Shown here: in pieces, positions 15,551 through 25,660 of the stretch | How the letters are laid out: every line of letters starts with the position of its first letter | Position numbering within the stretch: position 1 is the first letter of the stretch | Source of the DNA: Gammaproteobacteria bacterium | GTDB taxonomy: Bacteria > Pseudomonadota > Gammaproteobacteria > DSM-19610 | Reading direction: 5' to 3' | Assembly: GCA_030621785.1 (NCBI GenBank) | Contig: JAUXGZ010000016.1 | Location: 1-32,754, forward strand | DNA: 32,754 nucleotides | Made by a program: the position numbers and the translations under genes | Notes under the pieces: model-generated | Told to the model about the DNA's origin: nothing | The model's database searches: none | Seen by the model: the letters and a program-made list of their open reading frames with translations, nothing else

Positions 15551-17569
15551 ATGAGTACAGAGAAGCAGGCACGAACCAGGGTTGGTTCGAACAAAAAGAC
15601 GATGTCCCTGATTGCAGTTTTGCTGTTGTCGCTAGGTGCCATGGTGAGCACGTTCTGGTTCGTGGGTATCCATACCGGCTACGACAAGCAATACATCGCT
15701 TATACAAGTGAGCAGCAGGTACTCTCACAGCGAATTGCCAAATACGCACTGGAAGCGTCTTCCGGACAGGAAGCTGCTTTCAGTCAGCTTGCGCACTATC
15801 GAGATCGATTTATAGAAACCCTCGGTAACGAACGCTACGGTAATGAGGAAAGTAATTTGCCGCCGAGCAGCGAGGTCGTGGAAAATGATCTGGCCGTGCT
15901 GGAGCAATCCTGGTCCACTTTCAATGAAAGCGTCGACTTTGTACTGGGTGGGCAGGAAATTGTGACACAGGTGTCCGAAATCGGTCGTGTCATCAATGAA
16001 CTCATGCCACGGCTGCAGTCCATGGATGAAGACATTGTTGTATCCCTGATAGACGGAAAGTCGAGCGCGGAGGTGGTTAACCTCGCCACCCGTCAGCTGA
16101 TGCTCAGCCAGCGCATGGTCAACAATGTGAACCATGTTCTGGGTGGAAAAGGCGTGGAAATGGCTATAGAGCGTTTCTCGGCAGATGTGGAAGAATACGG
16201 GACTGTTCTTGAGGGCATGGTTCGGGGCAACGATACCATTGCCATGATCGATGACGAGGGGATCCAGGCCAGCCTGTTCGAGACTTCCATGCTGTTCAAG
16301 GTGGTGGCCGACAATGTGGAAGAGCTGCTGGACCTGTCGGAAGATCTGCTGGAGTTGCAGACTTCCGCACAGGCGATCGCTACCCGCTCGGATGATCTGT
16401 TTACGGCCGCCGGGACACTGCAGGCTGCTTATACGGCAGTGGTGAGCCAGCGCCCGGTACAGCCGGAAGTGGCTTATCTGTTTGGCGGCATCAGCCTGCT
16501 GATTCTGTTCCTGCTGGGCCGGCAGGTATACCGGGACCAGGAAGCACGCCGCATGCAGGTGGAACAGCAAAACCAGAACAACCAGGAAGCCATTCTCCGG
16601 CTGCTGGATGAAATGGGTGGACTCGCCGATGGCGATTTGACCAGCTACGCTACCGTTACCGAAGACTTTACCGGGGCAATTGCAGACTCGGTTAACTACA
16701 CCATAGACGCACTGCGCGATATGGTGACGACCATTAACGAGACTTCAGGGCAGGTATCTTCGGCTGCCAGGCAGACGCAGGTCACCGCACAGCATCTTAG
16801 CGATGCCAGTATGCACCAGGCCGATGAAATTACTTCAGTGACAACGGCTATCAACGCGATGGCCGTATCGATTGACGAAGTCTCGAATAATGCGGATGAC
16901 ACTGCCGAAATGGCGAAGCGCTCGGTAGAACACGCCAAGAAGGGCGGCACAACGGTGCGCCGTAACATCGAAGGCATGGATCGAATCCGTGAAACCATTC
17001 AGGAAACCTCCAAGCGCATCAAACGGCTGGGCGAGAGCTCACAGGAAATCGGCGATATCGTGGAATTGATCAATGATATTGCGGAACAAACCAATATCCT
17101 GGCACTGAACGCCGCTATCCAGGCGGCCATGGCCGGCGAAGCGGGTCGCGGCTTCGCCGTGGTTGCGGACGAAGTGCAACGGCTTGCAGAACGTTCCAGT
17201 AACGCTACCAAGCAGATCGAGGCGCTGGTGAAAACCATTCAGACCGATACTAACGAAGCCGTTATTTCCATGGAGCAGAGTACTGCCGGTTTTGTGAACG
17301 GCGCTCGCCTCGCGGAGGAATCCGGAGAGGCGCTGGATGAGATCGAGAATGTTTCGGAACGCCTGTCGGACCTGATCCAGAATATTTCGTCCTCGGCGCA
17401 CCAGCAGTCGAAAGCTGCCACCAGCGTTTCTGAAACCATGCATGTTATCCAGGAAATTACTACCCAGACATCTGCAGGTACCAATGAGACGTCGGCATCG
17501 ATCGGCAACCTGTCCGGCCTCGCAGAGGAAATGGGCAAGTCGGTATCCGGCTTCAAGCTGCCTGAATAA
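15551..17569 (+). CDS. pilJ: Methyl-accepting chemotaxis receptor PilJ
   Basis: PilJ is the membrane receptor of the Pil-Chp system. The 672-residue protein has a first membrane helix at about residues 17-38, a periplasmic part of about 270 residues containing two PilJ-type sensor repeats (each with a QR-LSQR-like segment, e.g. [16 protein letters not shown] and [14 protein letters not shown]), a second helix near 306-323, and a cytoplasmic signalling domain. The hairpin tip, [19 protein letters not shown] then [18 protein letters not shown], lies at about 511-550. Glu/Gln-rich helices flank it and may be methylated by PilK. AGGAGA precedes the ATG. A 21-codon open frame overlaps the start (see findings). 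Confidence 0.96.
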   Translation: MSTEKQARTRVGSNKKTMSLIAVLLLSLGAMVSTFWFVGIHTGYDKQYIAYTSEQQVLSQRIAKYALEASSGQEAAFSQLAHYRDRFIETLGNERYGNEESNLPPSSEVVENDLAVLEQSWSTFNESVDFVLGGQEIVTQVSEIGRVINELMPRLQSMDEDIVVSLIDGKSSAEVVNLATRQLMLSQRMVNNVNHVLGGKGVEMAIERFSADVEEYGTVLEGMVRGNDTIAMIDDEGIQASLFETSMLFKVVADNVEELLDLSEDLLELQTSAQAIATRSDDLFTAAGTLQAAYTAVVSQRPVQPEVAYLFGGISLLILFLLGRQVYRDQEARRMQVEQQNQNNQEAILRLLDEMGGLADGDLTSYATVTEDFTGAIADSVNYTIDALRDMVTTINETSGQVSSAARQTQVTAQHLSDASMHQADEITSVTTAINAMAVSIDEVSNNADDTAEMAKRSVEHAKKGGTTVRRNIEGMDRIRETIQETSKRIKRLGESSQEIGDIVELINDIAEQTNILALNAAIQAAMAGEAGRGFAVVADEVQRLAERSSNATKQIEALVKTIQTDTNEAVISMEQSTAGFVNGARLAEESGEALDEIENVSERLSDLIQNISSSAHQQSKAATSVSETMHVIQEITTQTSAGTNETSASIGNLSGLAEEMGKSVSGFKLPE

Positions 17570-17583
17570 GCGGATCCGACCAG

Positions 17584-18507
17584 GTGTTGCAGCCAGAAGA
17601 ACGTGTGAGTAAAACTGCTACAGCCCGGTCTTCGACCGGGCTGTTACCAGAGCTCGATGACTGTGAGTTCTCTGCCTGGACGGATTTGCTGGCGCGGCGT
17701 ACAGGACTGTTTATCTCACCTGATCGAAGGTCCTTTCTGGCCAGCGGGATTCATTCCCGCATGCGGGATAACGGTTGTAAAGAGTACGGTGAATACTATC
17801 GCAAGATGGAATCGGGGTATTTGCAGGCGCAGGAGTGGTCTTTGCTTGTGGATCTTCTTACGGTACACGAAACCTGTTTTTTTCGCCACGCAAAATCCAT
17901 GCGTCTGGTTGAAGATGTACTGTTTCCGCAAGTGTTCGCCAGGGGGGAGAACTTTCATGCCTGGAGCCTGGGTTGTGCCAGTGGTGAAGAAGTCTGGAGT
18001 CTGGCCATGCTTGCAGACCATTACTGCAGCAATCAGGCGCGCCGCCTGTTCTTTGGCGTGACGGGTACTGATATCAGTCTTCCATCGTTGAAACATGCGC
18101 GCAAGGGGGTCTATCTGAATCGCAGGCTCGCGGATATAGATGCGCATTTCAGGCAGCATTATTGTGAGCCGGTTTCGGATCAGCGTTTCGGGATTTGCGA
18201 AGGCCTGCACAAGCGGGTTTGTTTCACACAGTTTGATTTGCGGGATATCGACCAGGCTCCCTTCAGTGGTCTGGATCTCGTGTTTTGCCAGAACTTGCTG
18301 ATTTACTTCGAGCGTGAGCAGCGGCAGGGAATTGCAGATCAGCTTGTACAGTATCTTCGCCCCGGCGGCATGCTGATTCTGGGGCCGGGGGAACTGACGG
18401 GCTGGAAACATTCGAAAATGGAAAAAGTGCGTTACGAGGACACGCTGGCATACCGGCGCAGCAACCGAGAGCACCCTGTACATGGTACGGGACAGAAGGA
18501 AAGATAA
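17584..18507 (+). CDS. pilK: CheR-type chemoreceptor methyltransferase PilK
   Basis: PilK is the CheR-family enzyme thought to methylate PilJ using SAM. The protein has up to 307 residues. An N-terminal CheR helical domain (DLLARRTGLFISPDRRSFL) is followed by a methyltransferase domain with the LLTVHETCFFRH segment, the SAM-binding AWSLGCASGEEVWSLAML motif, GVTGTDIS, and the LVFCQNLLIYF motif. The start is uncertain: a GTG at 17584 gives the length stated, while a GTG at 17605 has a better-placed AGAAGA. The stop overlaps the chpA ATG by one base (TAATG). The expected methylesterase partner chpB is not in the cluster. Confidence 0.92.
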   Translation: MLQPEERVSKTATARSSTGLLPELDDCEFSAWTDLLARRTGLFISPDRRSFLASGIHSRMRDNGCKEYGEYYRKMESGYLQAQEWSLLVDLLTVHETCFFRHAKSMRLVEDVLFPQVFARGENFHAWSLGCASGEEVWSLAMLADHYCSNQARRLFFGVTGTDISLPSLKHARKGVYLNRRLADIDAHFRQHYCEPVSDQRFGICEGLHKRVCFTQFDLRDIDQAPFSGLDLVFCQNLLIYFEREQRQGIADQLVQYLRPGGMLILGPGELTGWKHSKMEKVRYEDTLAYRRSNREHPVHGTGQKER

Positions 18508-21500
18508 TGAACCAGGAAATAGACTTTAGCACTCTTACGTGGGTCAAGAATGAACTGGACGTCACGTTAAACGAGGCACGCCAGTCGCTGGAAGCCCACG
18601 TGGAAAATCCGCAGGATTCAGCCCAGCTCGGATTTCTTGGTGCGCAATTGCATCAGGTCTACGGAACCTTGCAGATGGTGGGGCTGTACGGTGCATCACT
18701 TCTGCTCGAGGAAATGGAGCTGGTTGCCCGGGCGCTGGCAGACCAACAGGTCAACCAGACCGATGATGCCTGCGAAGTGCTCATGCGTTCCATATTGCAG
18801 GTGCCCGATTATCTGGATCGTTTGATTGCCGGTTATCGCGATATTCCACTGGTGTTGCTGCCGATTCTGAACGATCTGCGTGCGCTGCGCGGTGAGAAAC
18901 TGCTCTCCGAAAGCTCCATGTTCTGTCCTGACCTCGGTGCAAGCCTGCCGGACTCGGTGACGGCTGCACACATCGAAGGGGATGTTTGTCAGGCAGCACG
19001 CAAGTTTCGACACCAGTATCAACTTGGCCTGCTTGGCCTGATACGCGGGGAGAATATAGTTGCTTCACTGCATTCCATGGCTGACGTACTTGGCCATCTG
19101 CAATCGTCGAGCGTCAGCGACCCCGCCATGCGTTTATGGTGGGTTGGAGCTGCCGTTATCGATGCACTCAGCGAGGATGTGCTGGAAACCAGTGTGGCAG
19201 TCAAGCTCCTGTTCGGACAGATAGACCGGCAGATCAAGCGGGTCATGGATGAGGGTGAAGCCTTTTTTGCACGCCCGGGAGACAAGTCTGCCGATCTGCT
19301 TCGGAACCTTCTCTTCTACGCGGCTCGCAGTCACGGTGGTGGTCCACGGGTCAGCGAGGTTCAGGCAGTATTCCGGCTGAAGGATCTGTTGCCTGGTGAT
19401 GAAGAACTGGCCGCTGCCCGGGAAAGTCTGTCGGGGCAGAATGCGGATCTTTTTGCGACCGTGGCGATTGCCGTGAAGGAAGAACTTGCAAGACTGAAGG
19501 ACGGGCTGGATATCGTTTTGCGCGGCAAGGGTGATGACGAGGATCATCTTCAGTCGTTGAACGAGATGCTGCGTTCACTTGGTGATACGTTGGGAATGTT
19601 GAGCCTCGGTTCAGCACGAAAGGCAGTCCTTGCCAGAGCAACACAGTTGCAGGGATATATTGATTCCGGTGAGACATTGCCTGAAACCGTTCTCATGGAC
19701 GTAGCCGGTACCCTGTTATTTGTCGAGTCGGCGGTAGACGGGATGGGGCAGGGCAAGATGCCGAGTGATGCTGCCGAGAGTGAGGTGAAGCAGTGTCTTG
19801 CCGAACGGGAACTGGATCAGGTGATGGATGCCGTATTGCAGGAAGCAATCAGTGACCTGACACGTGCCAAGGAAGCGATTGTCGAGTTTATTGACGCTGA
19901 TCATCAGGTGGATGTTCTGGTCGACGTGCCGAAACTGTTCAATCAGGTCAAGGGTGGTCTGAAATTGTTGGGAGAGACCAGGGCAGCCAACCTGATCGGC
20001 TCTGCAGGGAACTATGTCGAGCGGGAACTGATTGTCAGGCAGAAAAAGCCGGAAGAGAATGAGCTGGATGCGCTGGCAGATGCCATCTCCGGAATTGAGT
20101 ACTACCTGGAGGGGCGCAAGTGTCGACATTTGTATGGTAGTTCGGCGATCAAAGTGGCCGAAGCCAGTGTGGACCGCCTGGGTTACCTGGATTCAGATGA
20201 GGCTCGGGAAGAGGCGCCGGCCGACGCTACCGGGCTTTCAGAAGCGTCGCTGGATACAGCCGTCACGGAAGAGTCTGCGACAGCCGCTCCGGATGAACCG
20301 GTTGCAGATCCTGTTCCGGTGCTCTCATTTGCTGATCTGGAGAATGCTGTAGAGCAGGAAGGGAGTACCGAAGAGAGTACCGAAGAGGTCGAGCCGGAGT
20401 GGAATCTGGCCGACGATTTCAGCTTCGAGGAAGTGGAGCTTGCTGAACAGGAAGTCGAGCCTGCTTCCGAAGAAGAAGCTGTGGAATGCGAGCCCGTAGT
20501 ACAGGCTGAAGATGACGGACTGGCGGTGCCTGGCGATGACATAGACGAGGAGATCCTCGAGATTTTTACCGAGGAGGCAGAGGAGGAGCTGGAGAGTATC
20601 AATACACAGCTTCCGTTATGGCTGTCGAATCCGGAAGATAATGATGCTCTGACTACCTTGCGGCGTTCTTTCCATACGCTCAAGGGGAGTGGACGACTCG
20701 TCGGTGCAACACGTATTGGCGAGTTTTCCTGGGCTTTTGAAAACATGCTCAACGCTGTTATGGATGGCAAGATTGAAGTTAGCGATGAGTTGACTGGTGT
20801 GATGGAGCAGGGGCGGGATGTATTGGCCGATCTGGTCGGGCAGATTCGTGACGGTTCCCCCGTGAACCAGCCTGTCACGTGGCTAATGAGCTGTGCGGAC
20901 GCATTGAGTAAAGGTGAAGAAATACCTTCCTGTGAAAATGCATTCCCGGTGCAGGCCTGTAATGAAGACGAAGTTTCTGTCGAACCGGAGCCAGATGCAA
21001 CTGTCCCGCTCGACGCCGGTATTCATGCCGATTCCAGCGAAGTGACCCGGGTGGATGTGGCATCTGCGGATGCCGCTAATGATGGTGACGCCACCGCTGA
21101 TCAGTGTCTGAATGAAAATGTCATGGACGATGCCCTGTACGGCATTTTCAGTACGGAAACACGTACGCACCTGGATGTGCTGGAATCCTTCATACATCAG
21201 GCACTGGAAGGAAACCGCAATGTGACCGAGGAACTGGCTCGTGCCATGCATACCTTGCACGGTAGTGCGAACATGGCGGGCGTGGGGGCGATAGCAGACT
21301 TTTCCGGTACCCTGGAGCGTTATACGCGTGTATACCATGATACGGATCAGCCGATTTCCGATGAGGGTATCGTTGCCCTGCAGGAAAGTTATGCACTGGT
21401 TGACACGATGATGAACGGTCTTCCTGACCCGGTCACCGAGCCGGATGCACTGGCAAATGTCGCCAGTCGTCTGATCAGCATGTGTGATCAGGCCCTGGAT

Positions 21501-24395
21501 GCACCTTCCAGTCGTGAAACAGATGAACAGCAGACAGTTGTCGACGAGGAAACTGTCCCTGAGGCGGAAGAGAATCTTTCTGATGAAGAGTCTGTTGTCA
21601 CCAGTGATTGTGCTGCAGAGGAAGAAGATCCTTATGCTGATCTGGACCAGGAACTGCTGGAAGTGTTTCTGGAAGAAGCGCTGGAAAATCTTGAAGCCAG
21701 TGATACCTCGCTGGCTGCCTGGCGGGAGTCCGGCAGTGACCTGGAGGCACTGTCCGCGCTGCAACGCGCACTGCATACCCTGAAGGGTGGTGCACGCATG
21801 GCGGATCTGGGAACCATTGGCGATCTGGCTCATGCAGTTGAATCACTGGTCATTGCAATCGATGCAGGCCGGGAGGGAGCCGGTGGCGAAGCCCTGGATG
21901 CGGTGCAACTGGCGCAGGACCAGCTGGTGTCAATGATCGAGGCGGTCCAGTCACGCCAGGCGATAGTGCCGGTCGACGAGCTGCTTGCCAGGCTGGATGC
22001 GCTGCGTCAGCAGATACCGGCTGACGATGAGAGCCGTGAGCCGGCAGAGGATACGGCAAGCACGGCACGCAACAAATCCTGTGAGTCACCTGCAAGTGAC
22101 ATGTATGCAGGGATCGATGCCGAGTTGCTGGGCGTATTTCTGGAGGAGGCCTGCGATATCCTGACCAACAGTGAACAGACCCTGCAGAACTGGAAACAGT
22201 CGCCGGAAGAAACCAGCCTGATGGTCGAACTGCAGCGGGAATTGCATACCCTGAAGGGTGGCGCACGCATGGCGGATATCGACGCGATAGGTGATCTCGC
22301 GCATGCGGTTGAATCACTTATGGTCGGGGTTGCCGATGGTGAACGGGCCGTGGATGCCGCCATTTTCTCGGTGCTGGAGCAGGCCCAGGATCGTCTGACA
22401 GGGATGATTGACCAGGTACAGAATCGCGAGTCCGTCACCGCAGACGCTGAATTGTTACAGAACCTGGAGACCCTGCGTGAGGGTGGACAGGTTGCGGTAG
22501 AAGAAAGCAAGGCAGCTCCGGTTGCGGTGCAGGCGAATGATGATCCCGAGCGGCGCAGCCGGAGCCGCGTTAGCCAGGAGCTGGTGCGTATCCGGGCCGG
22601 GTTGCTGGATAACCTGGTAAACCATGCCGGTGAAGTAAGTATTTACCGGTCGCGTCTCGATCAGCAGATTGGCTCGTACCGGTATAACCTGGTGGAAATG
22701 GAGCAGACGGTCGTTCGCTTGCGTGAACAGCTGCGCAAGATGGAAATCGAGACAGAGGCCCAGGTTCTGTTTCGTTATGAACAGGAGGCGCAGGATTCTG
22801 ACAGCGAGTTCGATCCGCTGGAAATGGATCGTTATTCACATATTCAGCAGCTGTCGCGCTCCCTGGTGGAGAGTGTCAGCGATCTGAGTAGCATCCAGGG
22901 CATGCTGGAGAACATCACCCGCGAGTCGGAGACTCTGTTGCTGCAACAGTCCAGGGTCAACACGGAATTACAGGAAGGGCTCATGCGTACCCGCATGGTG
23001 CCGTTCATCGGCCTGGCACCGCGTATGCGACGTATTATTCGTCAGACCTGCCAGGAGGTTGGCAAGCAGGCAGAACTCGAACTTTCCGGTGCCGAGGGTG
23101 AAATGGACCGCACGGTTATCGACCGTATTATTGCACCTCTGGAGCATATGCTTCGTAATGCCATTTCGCACGGCATTGAAACACCGGAACAGCGCGTGGC
23201 TGCGGGCAAGCCCGGGACCGGAGTGATTCGTATCACGCTGCAGCGCGAGTCGTCTGATGTGGTGCTGCGAATCAGTGATGATGGCGCCGGAATCAATCTG
23301 GATGCGATCCGCGAAAAGGCCATCGAACGGGGTCTGATGGAACAGGATGCCACACTTACAGACAATGAAGTTTTGCAGTTTATTCTTGAGAGCGGTTTCA
23401 GTACTGCCGAAAAGGTCAGCCAGGTCGCAGGCCGCGGGGTTGGTATGGACGTGGTAAACAGTGAGGTCAAGCAGCTGGGTGGCCGTTTGCATATTGACTC
23501 GGTTGCCGGTGAAGGAACGACTTTTGTGGTGAATCTGCCTTTCACTGTGGCCGTTAACCAGGCCTTGCTGGTGGAAGTGGGGGAGGATGTATATGCGGTA
23601 CCGCTGACCAGTGTAGAAGGTATCGTGCGCATGCGGCGCGAGGAACTGAAGTCATACTATGACAATCCGTCTGCGCGTTTTTCCTACGGCGGTTATGAAT
23701 ATGAAGTTTGCCACCTCGGCAGTATCATGGGAACCGGGCAGCCCGGCCTGGATGCCGCGTCAGGTCGGCTGCCCATATTACTGTCCCGGTCGGGCGACCA
23801 TTGTGTGGCATTGCAGGTGGAAAACTTGCTGGGCAGTCGCGAGGTTGTAGTCAAGTCCGTTGGAACCCAGATCAGCACGGTTCGTGGTGTATCGGGCGCA
23901 ACTATTCTTGGTGACGGGCGGGTGGTTATGATTCTCGATGTAGCGCCGTTGCTGCGCGGCGGTGTTTCCATGATGGGGCAGATCGAGGCAATGCAGCAGC
24001 CTACCCGGAGCGAAGGCATAACCGTGATGGTGGTGGATGACTCCATTACGGTACGCAAGGTTACAACGCGCCTGCTGGAACGCAACGATATGAAGGTAAT
24101 CTCTGCCAAGGATGGCGTGGATGCAGTCGCCAGGTTGCAGGAGCATTTGCCGGACATTATGTTGCTGGATATCGAGATGCCGCGTATGGACGGCTTCGAG
24201 CTGGCGACGCATATTCGCAACGAAGCACGGCTGCGGGATATACCGATCGTCATGATTACTTCGCGAACCGGTGATAAACACCGCCAGCGTGCCATGGAGA
24301 TCGGTGTTAATCGCTACCTTGGAAAACCCTTCCAGGAAAAGGATCTGCTGGAAAATATTACCGAACTGCTTGTAGAGCAGACCAAAAATGCATAA
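18507..24395 (+). CDS. chpA: Hybrid chemotaxis histidine kinase ChpA with multiple Hpt domains
   Basis: ChpA is the CheA-type kinase of the Pil-Chp system. The 1,962-residue protein contains, in order: an Hpt-like segment with His49 (LHQVYG); two degenerate ones with Arg356 and Asn479 at the His position; an acidic linker; four canonical Hpt domains with His723, His915, His1090 and His1247; a dimerisation and kinase core with N box HMLRNAISHGIE (about 1547), DDGAGI (about 1591) and GRGVGMDVV; a CheW domain; and a C-terminal receiver with phospho-acceptor Asp1888 (MLLDIEMPRMDG). Pseudomonas ChpA is about 2,470 residues, so this is a shorter version. Acidic Glu/Asp-rich linkers separate the Hpt domains. 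It is coupled to pilK by a one-base overlap. Confidence 0.96.
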   Translation: MNQEIDFSTLTWVKNELDVTLNEARQSLEAHVENPQDSAQLGFLGAQLHQVYGTLQMVGLYGASLLLEEMELVARALADQQVNQTDDACEVLMRSILQVPDYLDRLIAGYRDIPLVLLPILNDLRALRGEKLLSESSMFCPDLGASLPDSVTAAHIEGDVCQAARKFRHQYQLGLLGLIRGENIVASLHSMADVLGHLQSSSVSDPAMRLWWVGAAVIDALSEDVLETSVAVKLLFGQIDRQIKRVMDEGEAFFARPGDKSADLLRNLLFYAARSHGGGPRVSEVQAVFRLKDLLPGDEELAAARESLSGQNADLFATVAIAVKEELARLKDGLDIVLRGKGDDEDHLQSLNEMLRSLGDTLGMLSLGSARKAVLARATQLQGYIDSGETLPETVLMDVAGTLLFVESAVDGMGQGKMPSDAAESEVKQCLAERELDQVMDAVLQEAISDLTRAKEAIVEFIDADHQVDVLVDVPKLFNQVKGGLKLLGETRAANLIGSAGNYVERELIVRQKKPEENELDALADAISGIEYYLEGRKCRHLYGSSAIKVAEASVDRLGYLDSDEAREEAPADATGLSEASLDTAVTEESATAAPDEPVADPVPVLSFADLENAVEQEGSTEESTEEVEPEWNLADDFSFEEVELAEQEVEPASEEEAVECEPVVQAEDDGLAVPGDDIDEEILEIFTEEAEEELESINTQLPLWLSNPEDNDALTTLRRSFHTLKGSGRLVGATRIGEFSWAFENMLNAVMDGKIEVSDELTGVMEQGRDVLADLVGQIRDGSPVNQPVTWLMSCADALSKGEEIPSCENAFPVQACNEDEVSVEPEPDATVPLDAGIHADSSEVTRVDVASADAANDGDATADQCLNENVMDDALYGIFSTETRTHLDVLESFIHQALEGNRNVTEELARAMHTLHGSANMAGVGAIADFSGTLERYTRVYHDTDQPISDEGIVALQESYALVDTMMNGLPDPVTEPDALANVASRLISMCDQALDAPSSRETDEQQTVVDEETVPEAEENLSDEESVVTSDCAAEEEDPYADLDQELLEVFLEEALENLEASDTSLAAWRESGSDLEALSALQRALHTLKGGARMADLGTIGDLAHAVESLVIAIDAGREGAGGEALDAVQLAQDQLVSMIEAVQSRQAIVPVDELLARLDALRQQIPADDESREPAEDTASTARNKSCESPASDMYAGIDAELLGVFLEEACDILTNSEQTLQNWKQSPEETSLMVELQRELHTLKGGARMADIDAIGDLAHAVESLMVGVADGERAVDAAIFSVLEQAQDRLTGMIDQVQNRESVTADAELLQNLETLREGGQVAVEESKAAPVAVQANDDPERRSRSRVSQELVRIRAGLLDNLVNHAGEVSIYRSRLDQQIGSYRYNLVEMEQTVVRLREQLRKMEIETEAQVLFRYEQEAQDSDSEFDPLEMDRYSHIQQLSRSLVESVSDLSSIQGMLENITRESETLLLQQSRVNTELQEGLMRTRMVPFIGLAPRMRRIIRQTCQEVGKQAELELSGAEGEMDRTVIDRIIAPLEHMLRNAISHGIETPEQRVAAGKPGTGVIRITLQRESSDVVLRISDDGAGINLDAIREKAIERGLMEQDATLTDNEVLQFILESGFSTAEKVSQVAGRGVGMDVVNSEVKQLGGRLHIDSVAGEGTTFVVNLPFTVAVNQALLVEVGEDVYAVPLTSVEGIVRMRREELKSYYDNPSARFSYGGYEYEVCHLGSIMGTGQPGLDAASGRLPILLSRSGDHCVALQVENLLGSREVVVKSVGTQISTVRGVSGATILGDGRVVMILDVAPLLRGGVSMMGQIEAMQQPTRSEGITVMVVDDSITVRKVTTRLLERNDMKVISAKDGVDAVARLQEHLPDIMLLDIEMPRMDGFELATHIRNEARLRDIPIVMITSRTGDKHRQRAMEIGVNRYLGKPFQEKDLLENITELLVEQTKNA

Positions 24396-24449
24396 TGCAC
24401 CGACCCGTCGGGTTGTGGACAGAATGCCTTCAGGATATGGAGTTGTGCT

Positions 24450-24923
24450 ATGAGTGCTACTGCTGAATCAGTGCGAAGTCTGTGGATCCCGCTTGAAGGG
24501 ATTAACCTGATGTTGCCCAATGTTGCGGTTGCCGAAGTGATTAATTACCAGCCGCTGGAACTGGTCGACAATGGCCCCGACTGGCTGCTGGGTGCGCTTC
24601 GCTGGCGCGAGCTGGAAATGCCGGTTATTGCCCTGGAAAGCATTTGTGGATTCGATCTTCCCGGGCGGGGGAAAACCCCGCGTTTGTCGGTAGTGAATTC
24701 TGTGCTTGCGGGTTCGGACTTGCCATTCTATGCCATAGTGACGACCGGTATTCCACGACTGGTGATGGCCGATGAAGATGCACTGGGTGGATCCGAACTG
24801 GCGGGCAGGGAGTTGCCGGAAACGGTTGCCGATGTCGTCAGTATTGGCAGTGAGAGTGCGTTGATCCCGAATCTTGAGTTAATTCAGAAGCTGGTGGAAA
24901 AAGCCTGGCAGAGTTGTCGCTGA
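24450..24923 (+). CDS. chpC: CheW-like adaptor protein (ChpC-like)
   Basis: The 157-residue protein is a CheW-domain protein: LWIPLEGINLMLPNVAVAEV at the N-terminus, then DWLLGALRWRELEMPVIALE, where the usual Asn-x-Arg-Gly turn is replaced by Arg-Trp-Arg-Glu. In Pseudomonas chpC lies downstream of chpA and chpB and encodes a second CheW-like adaptor; position and size fit, with chpB missing. It probably links additional receptors to ChpA, though that is inferred. The stop lies 2 bp from the stop of the convergent rsmE, so no terminator fits between them. Confidence 0.85.
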   Translation: MSATAESVRSLWIPLEGINLMLPNVAVAEVINYQPLELVDNGPDWLLGALRWRELEMPVIALESICGFDLPGRGKTPRLSVVNSVLAGSDLPFYAIVTTGIPRLVMADEDALGGSELAGRELPETVADVVSIGSESALIPNLELIQKLVEKAWQSCR

Positions 24924-24925
24924 TT

Positions 24926-25657
24926 CTAGCCAAGATCTCCCCATAACACCTGCATCGCAGCGAGGGCCGCGAGCGCCGCGGTCTCGGTACGGAGTACGCG
25001 CGGTCCCAGCCGGATGCGCTGGAAACCGGCTTTTTCGGCTACACGGATTTCGCTATCGTCCAGCCCGCCTTCAGGGCCGATCAGCAGGCGTACGGAACGC
25101 GCCGACCGGAGTTCGTCAAGGCCGGATTCGGCTGTCGGATCCAGTACCAGTCGCAGTTCGTTCCTTGTGTTTTCCGAACACCAGGTTTCCAGTTGCTCCG
25201 GACGACAAAGTTGCGGTAGTTGCAGGCGACCGGACTGTTCGCAGGCGGAGCGTACCACACCATTCCAGTGCTGTAGTTTTCGTTCCATGCGCGCGGCTTT
25301 CAGTTGCACCTGGGTGCGCCGGGTCCATAACGGAGTGATCGCTGCCACGCCAAGTTCTACCGATTTCTGCAGTACGAAATCCATGCGTTCACCGCGCGAT
25401 ATGCCCTGGCCAAGTTCGATGTGCAGTTGCGACTCCCGCTGTACCTGTTCACGCGTTCGGATCCGGACGCGTGCCTGTCGTGCTTCGACAGCGTCGAGCA
25501 CGGCGCGGTATTCGTAACCGTCGCCATTGAACAGCATCAGAGTATCCCCGATATGCAGGCGCAGTACCCTGAGCAGGTGGTGACTGCTGGCATCTTCCAG
25601 CAGTAGTGTCTGGTCGGGCAGTAGAGGCTGTGTGGTATGGAAGCGGGGTACGTGCAT
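24926..25657 (-). CDS. rsmE: 16S rRNA (uracil-1498-N3)-methyltransferase RsmE
   Basis: RsmE uses SAM to methylate U1498 of 16S rRNA. The 243-residue protein has the N-terminal PUA-like domain (HHLLRVLRLHIGDTLMLFNG), the ISRGERMDFVLQKSVELGV segment, and the SPOUT trefoil-knot motifs LLIGPEGGLDDSE and RLGPRVLRTETAALAAL. It starts 3 bp after the bioA stop, so it is in an operon with bioA, an order also found in Pseudomonas. Confidence 0.96.
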   Translation of the reverse strand: MHVPRFHTTQPLLPDQTLLLEDASSHHLLRVLRLHIGDTLMLFNGDGYEYRAVLDAVEARQARVRIRTREQVQRESQLHIELGQGISRGERMDFVLQKSVELGVAAITPLWTRRTQVQLKAARMERKLQHWNGVVRSACEQSGRLQLPQLCRPEQLETWCSENTRNELRLVLDPTAESGLDELRSARSVRLLIGPEGGLDDSEIRVAEKAGFQRIRLGPRVLRTETAALAALAAMQVLWGDLG

Positions 25658-25660
25658 GAC

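Noticed and set aside
17716-18483. 255-codon minus-strand frame opposite pilK
   Set aside because: pilK has clear CheR motifs in the plus frame; the opposite frame shows no motif or ribosome binding site.
20883-21833. Long open frame of about 316 codons on the minus strand inside chpA
   Set aside because: It lies opposite the well-supported Hpt region of chpA, resembles no family, and its length reflects codon bias of the true gene.
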